Below are positions 42,867-53,643 of a stretch of DNA of 64,000 bases, one piece after another. The stretch is from Monosporascus cannonballus (lineage: Eukaryota; Ascomycota; Sordariomycetes; Xylariales): contig QJNS01000169.1 of assembly GCA_004154925.1 (NCBI GenBank), positions 107,172 through 171,171 on the forward strand, written 5' to 3'. Position 1 is the first letter of the stretch, and the number at the start of each line of letters is the position of its first letter. Made by a program: the position numbers and the translations under genes. Under the pieces are notes generated by a model. The model was not told the DNA's origin and did no database searches. It was given only the letters and a program-made list of their open reading frames with translations.

Positions 42867-43229
42867 CCACTGGGAACCATCGAGTTTCGCCATATGCAGG
42901 GGTCACTCAACACGAAGGACATCGTGAACTAGGCGACGATCATCATGATGCGGGTGGAAATCTGCGTTTCGTACTCCCCGGAGCAGTTCTATGAGCTACT
43001 AAGGTCCCCCATTGTCGGAACGGTACGGCAGCATGTGCGGTCATCTCCACAATTCCTCTTCCCCATAGAACTGCCCAACGCCCGCTGCACGCCCCAGGCG
43101 CAGCTAGTCCACGAAAACAAAGCTTGGCTGTCGGACCGTCCACGCTACAGCATACTCCTTCCGCCCACCCGTGATCCCGGGGAGGCTGTCTATCAAAGGC
43201 TTGCCGACCTTCTCAAGACCCTTACTTAA
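42867..43229 (+). pseudogene. Relic of a fungal putative amidoligase, C-terminal part
   Basis: The frame reads PLGTIEFRHMQGSLNTKDIV-N, then TAG at 42930-42932, then ATIIMMRVEICVSYSPEQFY, and ends NKAWLSDRPRYSILLPPTRD and LADLLKTLT. The block with FRH, a short spacer and a Trp-containing helix is the end of the ATP-grasp-like amidoligase_2 family. Trp is normal where the TAG stands, so TGG became TAG, a C-to-T change in CpA on the opposite strand. The N-terminal half is not found in frame. Intact relatives are thought to form amide bonds; this copy cannot. Confidence 0.62.
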
Positions 43230-43571
43230 AAGACATCGACTTTACTACGACGCCATACCAGGGACTTGAGGGTTTTCGTGGGACTATTGCGAAGTTTGAT
43301 GGTGAATCTTCAGTGAACCTGGGGCCCCATACACATTTCTAGCTAGGCGCCCTTATATTGGGTACATATATGCCCTGACTGCATCCTCCACGATAGGTGC
43401 GATAGCGTCATGTGCTCACACGAAGCAACTACTTGTCAGTTTTCGTCCCATTGTACCATTACGAAGACGCTTCATAGCGGATTTTACATAACAACGGTAT
43501 CATATTCTTCATAAACTCGTACAAAATTCCCGTGTTAGGGCTGTCCATTGAGTGATGGTCAACGGTTTCCC

Positions 43572-43934
43572 TTATTTACCGCCCCGTCCACCAGGCTTCG
43601 CCGTCGTCGAAGGAGGCAGGTCATGGCCCGTCCCAGTGATGCCCTCTCCCACGCCGCCTCCTCTCATGCCATGCGCGGACTCTTGGAGCGGGTTGTCGGC
43701 AGCGTTGTGCAGTTCGGTTGCTCCGAGTCCACCGGCCGTAGGGGCGTTCTGGCCCGGACTCGGGACCGAGGGGATGATGTTCTGCTTTCCGGCATCGCCA
43801 GGAACTGTGGAGTGGCATGTGAGCCAGCCGTTCGGACATATCTTCAGAGAGGTTGCGCTTAGAGTAGGTCACCAACCTTTGGTTCCGTCCTTGGCCATCT
43901 CGAAGAGATCTCCGCCTTGCTTGGGGTCCGACAT
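43572..43934 (-). CDS. Small spliced Gly/Pro-rich hypothetical protein
   Basis: Two minus-strand exons, 43934-43877 and 43804-43572, give 96 residues; an in-frame Met at 43949 would add five. The 72-nt intron has a GTTGGT donor, a CTCAC branch site and a CCACAG acceptor. Exon 1 reads MSDPKQGGDLFEMAKDGTK. Exon 2 continues PGDAGKQNIIPSVPSPGQNA and ends KPGGRGGK. It is hydrophilic, probably disordered, and without a signal peptide. The opposite-strand frame of 148 codons (43552-43998) is a shadow with Pro/Ser-rich content. Small Gly-rich proteins of this kind occur in many fungi; no family is named. Confidence 0.5.
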
Positions 43935-43949
43935 GTTGTTGGTTTGCAT

Positions 43950-45678
43950 TAGGTCAAGTTCGAGGTTAAGGAGAGAATTAGTCACGGATGTTGATTGAAT
44001 CGAGTTTTGTTATCTCAAGAGCTTATTCATTGGGATTCCGCATCCCACGTCGCTGCCCATTATATAGGGGCTTCATCTGCAGTATGTCGTTCGTATGATG
44101 TCAATGACAGAGCAAGCTGCTCCACTCATACCGTGCCCCTATGACGACGTTCTGGATGTATATAGGTCCTCAAAGTCCTCTTAGCCCGACAGAGATTCTG
44201 GCATTATGCCATACCTACCCGAAAAGGTAACTTTATATCAAACAAGGGCCATTTCTTTTCGTCATTGTTCCAAATCACGTTTTATGCAGGAACAGGTCGG
44301 TGAAGTCTACATGTGATGTACCTGTCGCTGCTCGGACGTTCAATTTAGGTTTAGACTAACCGCCGAGCCCCACTTCATACCTCCTTTATACGCTTTAGCT
44401 GCCCCCCTTGGTCAGTATAGGGGCACATAGTCTGAACCACAACCTGTCGCGACTGTTGAGGCCAACGATTTCCAGTCTTTGACCCCGAATTAGCTACCAT
44501 AAAGCCAGACTTTCTTGGCTCGGTGCAACCCGACGACGGCGATACACCTTTCCAGTTGAACACGACGGGCGCATCTTTACCTGACGCAGACGTTTTAGAT
44601 ATCATCCCTAGCAACACCACCGATAGATCGACCATCCGTAAGGAATGCGACATAGTCGAGGAAGTGCAGTCACTTCTTGATATATAGCCTTTTATGCCAG
44701 CATACCCTGACTTGAGAATCCATCGTGTAGTCTGGTTCCCCGGATTTTGAGGTGGCAATGCGAAATACAAGACGCTACAAGACGGTGCTTGTGTAGCCTC
44801 TGAGACGGTCAGCGACAGTCTAAGCCCGGACGGGTGCATCGTGAGAATCGATATCAGAAGGTGAAGTCAATGGCTCGGTCTTATAGTCAGGGGAGGGTTC
44901 TGTGATAAGAGCTTATTCGAATCGACCAACGGCTAAACGTAACATCCACCATTCGGAGAAATATTATATTGAAAATGAAAAATTGATTACGGTAGAAACA
45001 GTCACATTTGCAGTAGTCTAACGTCTAGTTGTGGCCACTCCCTAGACTCTCTGTCCCATTTATTATCTAGAGACCCAAAGACTATACGTAGCAGAATAAG
45101 AGGAGCGAGGATAGACGTGACCCGGACTGGGTCTGATCTCACGAACTGAATATAAAGTGTTTTAATCGTACTTCTAGGTCGAGAAGGTGTGACCGGGCCT
45201 GCATCGACCATGAATCAATGCAGCTACAAATCCAGACTACGACATTCGAATGTCCGGAAATCGTCTCTTCGTGCAGCCTAGGGAGGCCTCTAGCGAGGAC
45301 GCCTTAGCGCAAACTCGCAGTTTTTGTCGTCTTTCATAAGCATGGCAACAAGTCTTAAGTTTGAATATTGTCATACTGCATGCGGGCAAGGTGAGTTCTA
45401 TGGCTTGATAAATTTTCGGAGCGATTTACAGGGGGTAATCCGGTCGAAAGTCTAGCGTTTATCTGGGACGGTGATAGCATCTAGGCATGGAAACTTTTCT
45501 ATACAAGATATTACTATTGAAGCTTTCGGGAGAGAAACCTGATATCATGGTAGACACCAGGCAGGACGGTACTGTTTGGGTAGCAAACGAGCTATCCCCA
45601 GGGCACTACCATAAGCATTAGCAATGCGGGTGGGGATGGATTGGCCGAGCATAAACAAGTTAGCTAGGGTGCAGCAAG
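43950..45678. other. Intergenic, nothing recognised
   Basis: The longest frame (44375-44839, minus, 154 codons) contains protein-like pieces such as APVVFNWKGVSPSSG but matches no family I know. A short + strand frame beginning MVDTRQDGTVWVANE (about 45548) may be an exon upstream of the next entry. Confidence 0.4.
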
Positions 45679-46122
45679 GTGATCAGGCACGCATGTCATT
45701 ACGACGACGGGATCCCCATATGGCAGCACGGGTGCAAAGGAGATCCGGGGAGAGTATTTAAGGCACAAAAAGAGCACGATATATTAAGAGCAATCGGGCC
45801 ATGCATCGCTGACGCAGTGGGTGTATGGTTCCGAGAGGTATGGAACGGTATTTTAATTTCACGTCCGGTATGGCCAGATGTTAGGGTACTGGGGTTCGAT
45901 TCCGAGCCGGTGATCGGTGATATAATTCCATACCTCCGCAAACCAAAATTTTGCTTAATCGTTTTACTCTCAACCCTAACACTTTTTTATATGCCCCTCG
46001 TGCTTTATTATTCTTTTAAGCCCAACCGCCCCGGCCACAAAAAGAAGAAGAAGAAGAAGAAGAAGAAGAAGACTACTAGTATGCCTGGTATGCCTGGTAT
46101 CAAGAAGGCTGATTCCTGGTAG
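45679..46122 (+). CDS. Hypothetical ORF with a C-terminal helix and poly-lysine run
   Basis: 147 codons. The N-terminal part is mixed polar (HACHYDDGIPIWQHGCKGDP). A hydrophobic helix (FCLIVLLSTLTLFYMPLVLY) is followed by eleven Lys codons, ten of them AAG, and a PGMPG tail. A tail-anchored membrane protein with a basic end is possible. No homologous family is recognised, and the start is not supported by context, so it may be a fragment of a decayed gene. Confidence 0.3.
   Translation: MIRHACHYDDGIPIWQHGCKGDPGRVFKAQKEHDILRAIGPCIADAVGVWFREVWNGILISRPVWPDVRVLGFDSEPVIGDIIPYLRKPKFCLIVLLSTLTLFYMPLVLYYSFKPNRPGHKKKKKKKKKKKTTSMPGMPGIKKADSW
46042..46071 (+). repeat. (AAG)10 trinucleotide microsatellite
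   Basis: Ten uninterrupted AAG units, in frame with the open frame at 45679-46122. Confidence 0.9.
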
Positions 46123-47169
46123 CCGGTAGACATTTAATAATGTCCAGCAACGGCCTTATGTTGGACCGATAGTCGGTCACTGGAAGCCTTTAGTGTCTTG
46201 TAGTGATGACAACCTCGAAGATTCTGGCTAGCTTGAACCCACCTATTCAGTTTACAATCCTCTTACCTAGGCAATCTCCAACGTAACAGCGGTCTCCCAA
46301 AGCCCTATTTTCTCTGGGCCTACGTGATATCCGTTGATACTATAGTTTTTCACAAGATGACGCGCCATCATACTATATAGCTGTGGTTTGCAGAAATCAT
46401 GTTGTCACGGTTCACCTGAACCACTACACCAAGCCGCCGCGTCCCAAGGGTCACACATAATACAAGAGCAACAGCCTCGAGCCCTGGATGCCTCTATGTG
46501 AACATGTCCACTGGATATAACCAGCCAGTGCTGTAGCACATGTCAAGAAGCTGATGCTACTGCCCTTGATCATTTTGCACTCCACCCCGTCAAAGAATAA
46601 CTCCTAGGAAAGGGGGACACTCATGCCCTTTTGAATTGGTTTATCCTATGAAGTAACGAAGTCCACAGTTCTTGTTGTCTTATCCAAGGTATATACGGGC
46701 TTTGTAGTACTGGAGTAGAACGAGGCCACAAGGGCTGCTATATAGTAACTTAGTTCAGGGGTACATGATCTCCTTACGTAGGGTAAATATACCTGGTAGC
46801 TCTGAAAGCACTGAATGTTTGCTGAATGGGCAATTAGCGGTAGGAACTGTGTCTTGCATGGTAGTCGAGGGTAGATCGGTTTCTTGAAGAGGGGAATTAA
46901 ACCTAATTAGCACAACGCATTTCCATTGTATGGAGCCTCGCTCGCAGGTCTCAATTCTTATTTGAGCTTGACCTCTCACCACTTTCCGCGCTTCACGCCA
47001 TCTCACCCCAAAATTCTGAAGCAGGAGCACAATCTTTTTTCCCTTGGAGCGCACATGGGATTCAAATGACATCCACATTAACATTCTCCTACTACATACT
47101 ATTGAACTCTGGCCCAATCCTCCATTTTTTCAGATCTATCATTCTGGCAAGTCGAGAAGTGCTTACACA
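46123..47169. other. Intergenic, upstream of the 47170 gene
   Basis: The minus-strand frame at 46755-47117 and the short + frame at 47066 lie in the presumed promoter of the next gene and show no signature. Confidence 0.5.
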
Positions 47170-48594
47170 ATGGTCAAAGCCAACAAGAGAGCCTTCAAGC
47201 AACCAGGCTTTACCTTCGGTGAAGGGGAGATATTCGAGTCACGCCAGACAACCGAGAATGTCTATCATGCAATGATCGGGGCGAATGCCAGCAATTCAGA
47301 TGTCGACCTGGCGACCCTTAAGCAGAGGGTTGGTTCCCGGGTCGAGAATCTTTTCAACGTTGCCCTCGAGCAGATCGACGTCTACAACGCCACTCGTGGA
47401 GGCGCTCAATTCTTCAAGATGATCGCGGAAGAGTTCGATGCCCTCGCTCCCCTTGAGCTCACTGAGATCGAGGAGATCTTCAGCGTCTACATTGCTGCCC
47501 GCGAACGCTATAAGGGTTTTGTAGGCGAGACTCCTCTCATGGCCCTAGTCGATCGATTCCGAGAGGCTGTATGTGCCGTTCGCTCAGCCAGTCCATCTAC
47601 CAGCGTTGAGCTCGTATACCGTCCTAGCACCGTTGACGGGGCCCAGATGGAGCTACTGGATGCCTTCGACGACCTCCGAATTTCCGAAGATGCTCCCCAG
47701 CCCTCGGCCTCCTCTTCTTCCGCTGAGGCGCCCTGGCCACCCACCTACTTCAACCTCCAAGAGAAGATTTGGCTGTGCGACTCCCAAATTCGCTGGCAGC
47801 TATACGGCACAGGACAGATGCAGCCTTCTGATGCGAGCGACATTCCCACCCTACCTGACCGCTACAGTCACCCTATCGACGTGAAACTGTACCTCGTCTG
47901 GCTTGCTTTGACGAACTACAGCCCGACCCTGAGCGACTGGGGCCTCTACATGTCACCCATCGGCTTCCTCGACGCCGAGGATCGCAAGGACTGGTACCTC
48001 GCCACGGGTGGTGCGTCCAGACGATACAGTACCATCGGGGAGTTCATCACCTACGCCAAGGGCCTCTTCAATACCCGTTCTGTCGCTGCTGGCTTCTTCA
48101 CTTTCTGGACAGCCGGTGACCCCGAGAGTTTCGAACGTCTCTACTCCGAAAAGGGGGCGAACAGGCGCCGCGATCTCTTCTAGGCACAGAATTGCGAGCG
48201 CTTCGGTGTCGTTCTCGTCTTGCGCAAGGTCAGGGAGGGCTACCATTTGGTGTTCTACGACCCCATCTTCACCAACTTGAAGGCCACAGGCCAACAGCCG
48301 ACCAAGGGGCTCGGATTCAAGATGCGGGCCGCCAGGCAGATCGCCGCGAGCTTTCCCCTGGTGTGGCTGTTCCACGGAAGAAAGCTGTACAACCCTCTCG
48401 CCAACCTGGGCATCGTGTTGAAGGACCCGATGCAGTTCTGCGCTGCTTTCCTGTGGGATCTAGCCCATAACAAGGTGCCGGAGACGGATGACGGGCTGAA
48501 GGAGTGGAGATTCGAGCAAACAGAAGATGGCCAAACCAAGCGAGTGGAAGCAGTAGGGCTCCAAATGCAGCAGGAGCCCATAGTCAGGCTGTAG
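47170..48594 (+). pseudogene. Long unknown ORF interrupted by one in-frame TAG
   Basis: From ATG at 47170 (context ACAATGG) the frame runs 337 codons to TAG at 48181-48183. It then continues in the same frame for 136 more codons to TAG at 48592-48594. Both halves have the same coding character (GC-rich, mostly helical). The first contains KRAFKQPGFTFGEGEIFESR and LFNVALEQIDVYNATRGGAQ; the second contains CERFGVVLVLRKVREGYHLV and FYDPIFTNLKATG. The stop would be a CAG-to-TAG change. Alternatives are an intron spanning the stop (a GTGACC donor at about 48115 with a TAG or CAG acceptor just after keeps frame) or a real shorter protein. I recognise no named domain; it resembles orphan expanded fungal proteins. 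Confidence 0.55.
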
Positions 48595-51500
48595 CGTAGG
48601 CGTTGAGGTATACTTTAAACCCCAGTATTTTTCATTAACCCAAAATTTCCGAAAAATCGGGCAGCATTTCGAGAGGGGATAATCATACTTGCGAAGTTAG
48701 ATAACGCCCAAGCAAGTGGATTAGTCAATTTAGGAGCGGCCTTGCCGTCATGACTCGCCTCCTTTATGGGATGTGGCGTTACATACATCGCAGGAAGGGA
48801 CCATTTAATCGACTCGGCTGGAGCAACTAATAAATAAGTGATCGCGGAGCCGCAGTAATCTATGCCAAAATGCGGCCTTGTGGGTTTTATGCAGGCCTCG
48901 CAATCTCGATCCGCGAACTGGCGCTGCCAAGGAAGGGAGACCAACTGGGTGGAATAGCCGGCAGCCTCCCATCCACGGAGTTTAAATAGGGAAACCTCGA
49001 TCTCGAAGTGCTCGAACCGACTGGCCGACGAAGAAGAGTAATGCGGATGCGACGCGACCGTCTTCTTTGCTAAATGCGTGAAGCGAAAACGGCGACATAC
49101 GTACTAGTCGCTTGTCAGCGCCGGCATGGCGGACTCTGTAACGGAAGTTACTTCCTCGGGACTCCGCTGTTTCTTTTTCCTTTTCTATTTCAGCAAAAAA
49201 GTGGAGGCACGTACGTGTGCTTCGTGTTCCCATCATCCTTGCCCGGTCTTGGCCAGCCAGCCAGACAACCCTATCAATTGCGAGTAAATCCGGGGAGGGC
49301 GTGTGACGGGATTGTTCAGTGGGCAGCAGTTTCACCAGTGCCGTTTGTGGCATCTCTCAATCTCAAATATGGCAGGAGAAGACAGATCAAATTTGACAGC
49401 TCACCCAGAACGCAGTAACACTGGTTCGAGGCCATTGATAGATCTCTACAAAAGTCACCTTCCGGATATACGAAATGTTTCCTCTCTCTGTTTCTTAGAG
49501 GCGACTCGGGTAAAACAATCCCACTATCCTCGAGTCTGCTGGGGTTTTCCGGGATGCTATGGATGTTGCATTTTGGTACGACAAGGGGCTCGTGTCAGCC
49601 AATAGGCCCTACCTCTCTCATAGTCGGGAGGTTCGGCGCAGTCAGTCTACTGCAGGCGAGGTCGCATTTCGCCAGTGCGGGCATTGATATGCTATTCTTT
49701 TCGAGCAATAGGTTCTAGATGCAATTTATAACAATTACGGACATTGGCCATATAGGGAGCTGAGGGCTCGCTTTTTGGTTGATGACGACGATCGATCTTA
49801 TGCAAGTGCCCGATATTTCGGAGATGCGGAACACGAGGTGGTGAGGCTGTGCCGCTGGTCAGTCTAGTGAAGATAGGTAGATACTATTGTAGAGGCAAAT
49901 GAGATACCAAATTGGTGCAGGCAGCCCAGTCCCACAAAGCGGATACAGCGCCCGTTGACAGGCACTACACTACAATAAAGCCTAGGCCCCGAGGCGCGGC
50001 ATTCGTCCGCCGGCTTACTCTTTGCTGGTATGGCGTTATTCACGGACACGTTTCAAGGTATGTAAGCCATACACGGGACAAGGAATATGATAAATAACAG
50101 GTGTTACGTAGTAAACCTTGGTGCTTGCGAACATCAGTTGAAAATGATCTGTAAAAGGCAGCAGGATCAACCGCTATGTGGTCAGTCAGTAAGTTGGACA
50201 GGACGGTCACCAGATGGGGGTTTGCGTAACTGGCGCAACGTAGAAATAAATGCCTTCCCCAGCTTCCAGGTGGCGTTTGAACGTGATGTCTGTGCCTGGA
50301 GTTTCGAGTTTCGAGCTTGGCTACCAGGAAGCGGAATTCTTATACGGTGTGTACGGTATCGAGCACGGTATAAGATACATACTAGAGCCATACGTATTGG
50401 TACTGAGATGGTACGAATTCCTAGACCTGATAAATTAAATTTGTGATTTCAACGTGTGCCCGTTTCACCCCTGAGGTAAAGGAAGGAGGTACTAGGTAGG
50501 ACCATGGTGACGGTTTGTCGGCAAGCAAGCAATTGACAGTTAAGAAGTTATCGGGCCGTGAAGGCAATCACTGTAAGTAACTCCTTCATAGATGGTAAGA
50601 GTTGCGAACTGTGCGAAGAACCACGAAATATTCCAAAACCCGAGCTTTACCTGTTGTCGAACTGATCGGCGGGCAACTATGAAATGAGAGTACTGTATCT
50701 TTAACCCAGAGGGTTTCCGGACAGACAGGACAAACCAATTTATTTTGCACAGATGGGCAGATGACCATGGGAATGTTCGTACGCAAATACATATGCCTGG
50801 CATGTGTTGGTTTATAATACCGAATACCCGAATGGAACCGAAATGCAGGAAGTCGCCTCTGCCTGAATATCATCAGCATTGAGTGATCATGCTGCCTGAT
50901 TTGTGCATAGCGTTGTCCATCTCAGCACTAGCATTGTGAGGCCTCATGAGCTGCTCCTGATTCGCTGGCTGAAGACTCTCTGTGATATGATATGCAAGAT
51001 GAATAATGACCGAGTTGACTGAAGCTGGGGTCGAGCATATAGTACATATATATAGTATATACAGGAGGACTGGAAACAGCCCGTCGACGCATCATTGCAG
51101 GGAATCACCAGCAAGACGTTGTAGGTAATAATTTTATTCTCTATCGAAACACAATAATACACTGCGGATAGCAGGACAATATATTGTGCAAGCATATTAC
51201 TCCTATTATACTGGCGTACATACCTGTTATGCATGCATATGGCGCTTGCGGTGCTGTATGTACATTGTTGCCATCAGCCAGCCCCCTTAGTTCAGCGTTG
51301 TAATTTCCTGTCGTTTCGCTTAAGCTTCTTCTTGCAGTAAAACCGTTCCACCAACACGATAAGTGACAGGGATCATTGTCACTCGATTGGCCAGGGTGGA
51401 GCAGAGACCGCCCCCAACAATACAACTAACCAAACCTGGGCAGGTTGGGGCGCTGATGACTGGAATCCCTTCACAGTGTCTCTCCCCCATCTCTCGCCCT

Positions 51501-52692
51501 CTCTCTTCCCGTTCTATTTTGTTTTCCCCTAACGGCTCTTTTCCCTCTCATTTAGCCATTGCAGCCAACCAACCAGTCACGCCCAGCTCTGCCCAGAACT
51601 CGGCCTCCTGCCTTTTCTCGTCTCGTACACTCGTACACTGTAAGTTCCCCAGTTCCACCGGTCTTCTATCTTCTCTCCTTCCGAGCCAGGAAAGAAAAAA
51701 AATCCCACCCCGTCAATTCTCGCACCACCACTCTCTCTTTGCACTCCCTCCCCTCCCCCCCCATTCCTCTTTCGTTCCAGTCGGACAGTCCACTCCTTTC
51801 CCTCCCTCGTATGATCTCCCATCTCCAGTCTCTACTATAGTGTAGCACAACTCTCGTTCAATGTTTTGGCTTCTTACTACATACCAACACTCAACCTTTC
51901 AAACATCAAACATCAACGCCTACCTCGCCCTCCTTTGGTCCTCTTAGAGGGTCACCCATCTTTGAGGCCCAATTTGACTGAACCGACCGGTCATCTACGC
52001 AACAACACGGCCGATTGGATACTGATCGAGTAGCCAGCCATTGTACCGTCTGCCCGACGGGCTTGCCTGCTCGACTGCCTTGCGTCGGTCTACGATACCT
52101 GAGTTCCGAATCATCGGATCGACATCATCGACCAAGTTCGATTTTATCCCGAGGCGTCAGCAATTAATCGATCGACCAAGTCGGTAGTCCAAGCCGTTCT
52201 GTGTCATAGACGCGATTCACTCCAGCGAGACCTAGGTACAGCGGCGAACCTCACCAAGGGAGACCACAAATAACACGTTCATTGTTTCACTCCGCCTTTT
52301 GACTCGTCGCAGTTTTGTTCTTCCGCCATAAAGGAAGCAAGCAACTGCTTTTTGACATACCGATATTCACCCTTGGTCCATTAGCAAGCCACTGTCGTGT
52401 CGGCTCGTCAAAGAAAGGAAAGACACCTTCGTCTACATGACTCGGACCCTGTGATTTACGCTCCAACAAATTGAGGAACCATTCTCTTGTTGGTTGGTCA
52501 ACCACACAGTTCTGAAGATCAGGAAGACGTACTTACGAAACCATTCCCTAGAGGGGACCCAACTAGCAAATACGAACCACAACTAATCCACAATCTTTCA
52601 AAGCGTTGACCGGTTTGAGAGGCTACATATTCTCTATTTCGTCACTTTCGTTATTCTCCCTTTCGTGTCTATTTCCTTCACTACAGACAACC
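48595..52692. other. Gene-poor stretch of about 4 kb ending in a long CT-rich leader
   Basis: No supported gene. Frames at 48615-48944 (-), 48982-49353 (-), 50087-50446 (+) and 51141-51425 (-) lack signatures. From about 51470 to 51840 the + strand is strongly pyrimidine-rich (for example CTCTCCCCCATCTCTCGCCC), and C/T-rich DNA extends to the WSC start. This is probably a long promoter and 5' leader of that gene. Confidence 0.45.
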
Positions 52693-53643
52693 ATGTCGCT
52701 CCGCCAATACGTTGTCGCTGCCGTACTGGCCGGTGCCTCCGTTGCATCCGCTGGTCTGCAACCACCGCCCCAGTCGCCAATCCGAGGCACCGAGACCGTA
52801 CGGGGGTGCTTTTCGTCGGTGGGCGAGCTCAAGCTTCTCTACGACGACAAAAATATATATAACTCGAGAGGCAAATGCAATGAAAAATGCCGCGCGCAAG
52901 ACAAGAACGTCGCAGCCACGATCCTGGACGCCTGTTATTGTGGTGATAAATATCCACCCTCCAGCGCTAAGGTTGCCGACAATAAGTGTAGCGAGCCATG
53001 CCCGGGCTTTGATAAGGAAGCGTGTGGAGGGCTCAACACCTACTCGGTTTACAATACCGGTATGAGAATCACTGTTGATGAGTCGGAGGATGTCCAAAGC
53101 TCATCGAAGAGTAATTCGCCTACGTCGACGACAACAACCGCCCCCTCTTCCACAGGTAAAGCACTTTCAATGTTCTACAAAGCAATAGGTTCAACGCTAA
53201 CGCGCCCTCTAGCGACGACGACACCAACACAGTCTACGAGTGCGCCCGCTGAGACGGCGTCAGAAACAGCCGCCCCTGAGTCTGGTCCCAACACGATCGG
53301 TATTGCTGTGGGTGTCGTTTGCGGTATTCTAGCTGTTGGTGCTGCTTGCGGAGCAGCTTACTTCTATATGCGGCGCCGAAGGAACGAGGAGATCGAGGAG
53401 GAGCACCGACGTAACGCTGCTGTAAATGCATTCATCACCGGCGGAAAGCCGCCCGGAAGCAGTGGCGGCCTGTCGATGTCCGACTCTCGCCTCGACCCTG
53501 TCATGGTAAACCGAAGGTTGAGTGATGGTAGCATCGCTGACAACCAAGATTATTCGAGGAGAATCCTCAGGGTAGGTAATTCTGATGTATGTCCGAGCGA
53601 TTCCGTTGTCTGACGCAGAAAACAAAAGGTCACCAATGCTTGA
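52693..53643 (+). CDS. WSC-domain cell-wall stress sensor
   Basis: Three exons, 52693-53155, 53213-53571 and 53629-53643, give 278 residues. Residues 1-20 form a signal peptide (RQYVVAAVLAGASVASA). The WSC domain (about 35-120) has eight Cys in the usual pattern, including YCGDKYPP and CPGFDKEACGGLNTYSVYN. A Ser/Thr-rich stretch (about 130-175, probably O-mannosylated) precedes one membrane helix (TIGIAVGVVCGILAVGAACG) and a basic cytosolic tail with RRRR, LSDGSIADNQDYSRRIL. Family members sense wall stress at the plasma membrane and signal through Rho1 and the cell-wall integrity pathway. Both introns are 57 nt. The last exon (ending VTNA) needs a weak AAG acceptor at 53628; without splicing the tail differs by about 12 residues. 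Gene symbols of the yeast paralogues cannot be assigned. Confidence 0.9.

Noticed and set aside
43548..43998. Plus-strand 104- and 148-codon frames
   Set aside because: Antisense to a spliced minus-strand model with in-phase introns; the + frames are Pro/Ser-rich and featureless.
48181..48183. Programmed readthrough of the amber codon
   Set aside because: The following bases (GCA CAG) do not match the known strong readthrough context (TGA CTA); nonsense or an intron is simpler.
48615..48944. Minus-strand 109-codon frame after the 47170 gene
   Set aside because: Some protein-like text, but AT-rich codon use, no start context and no recognisable family.
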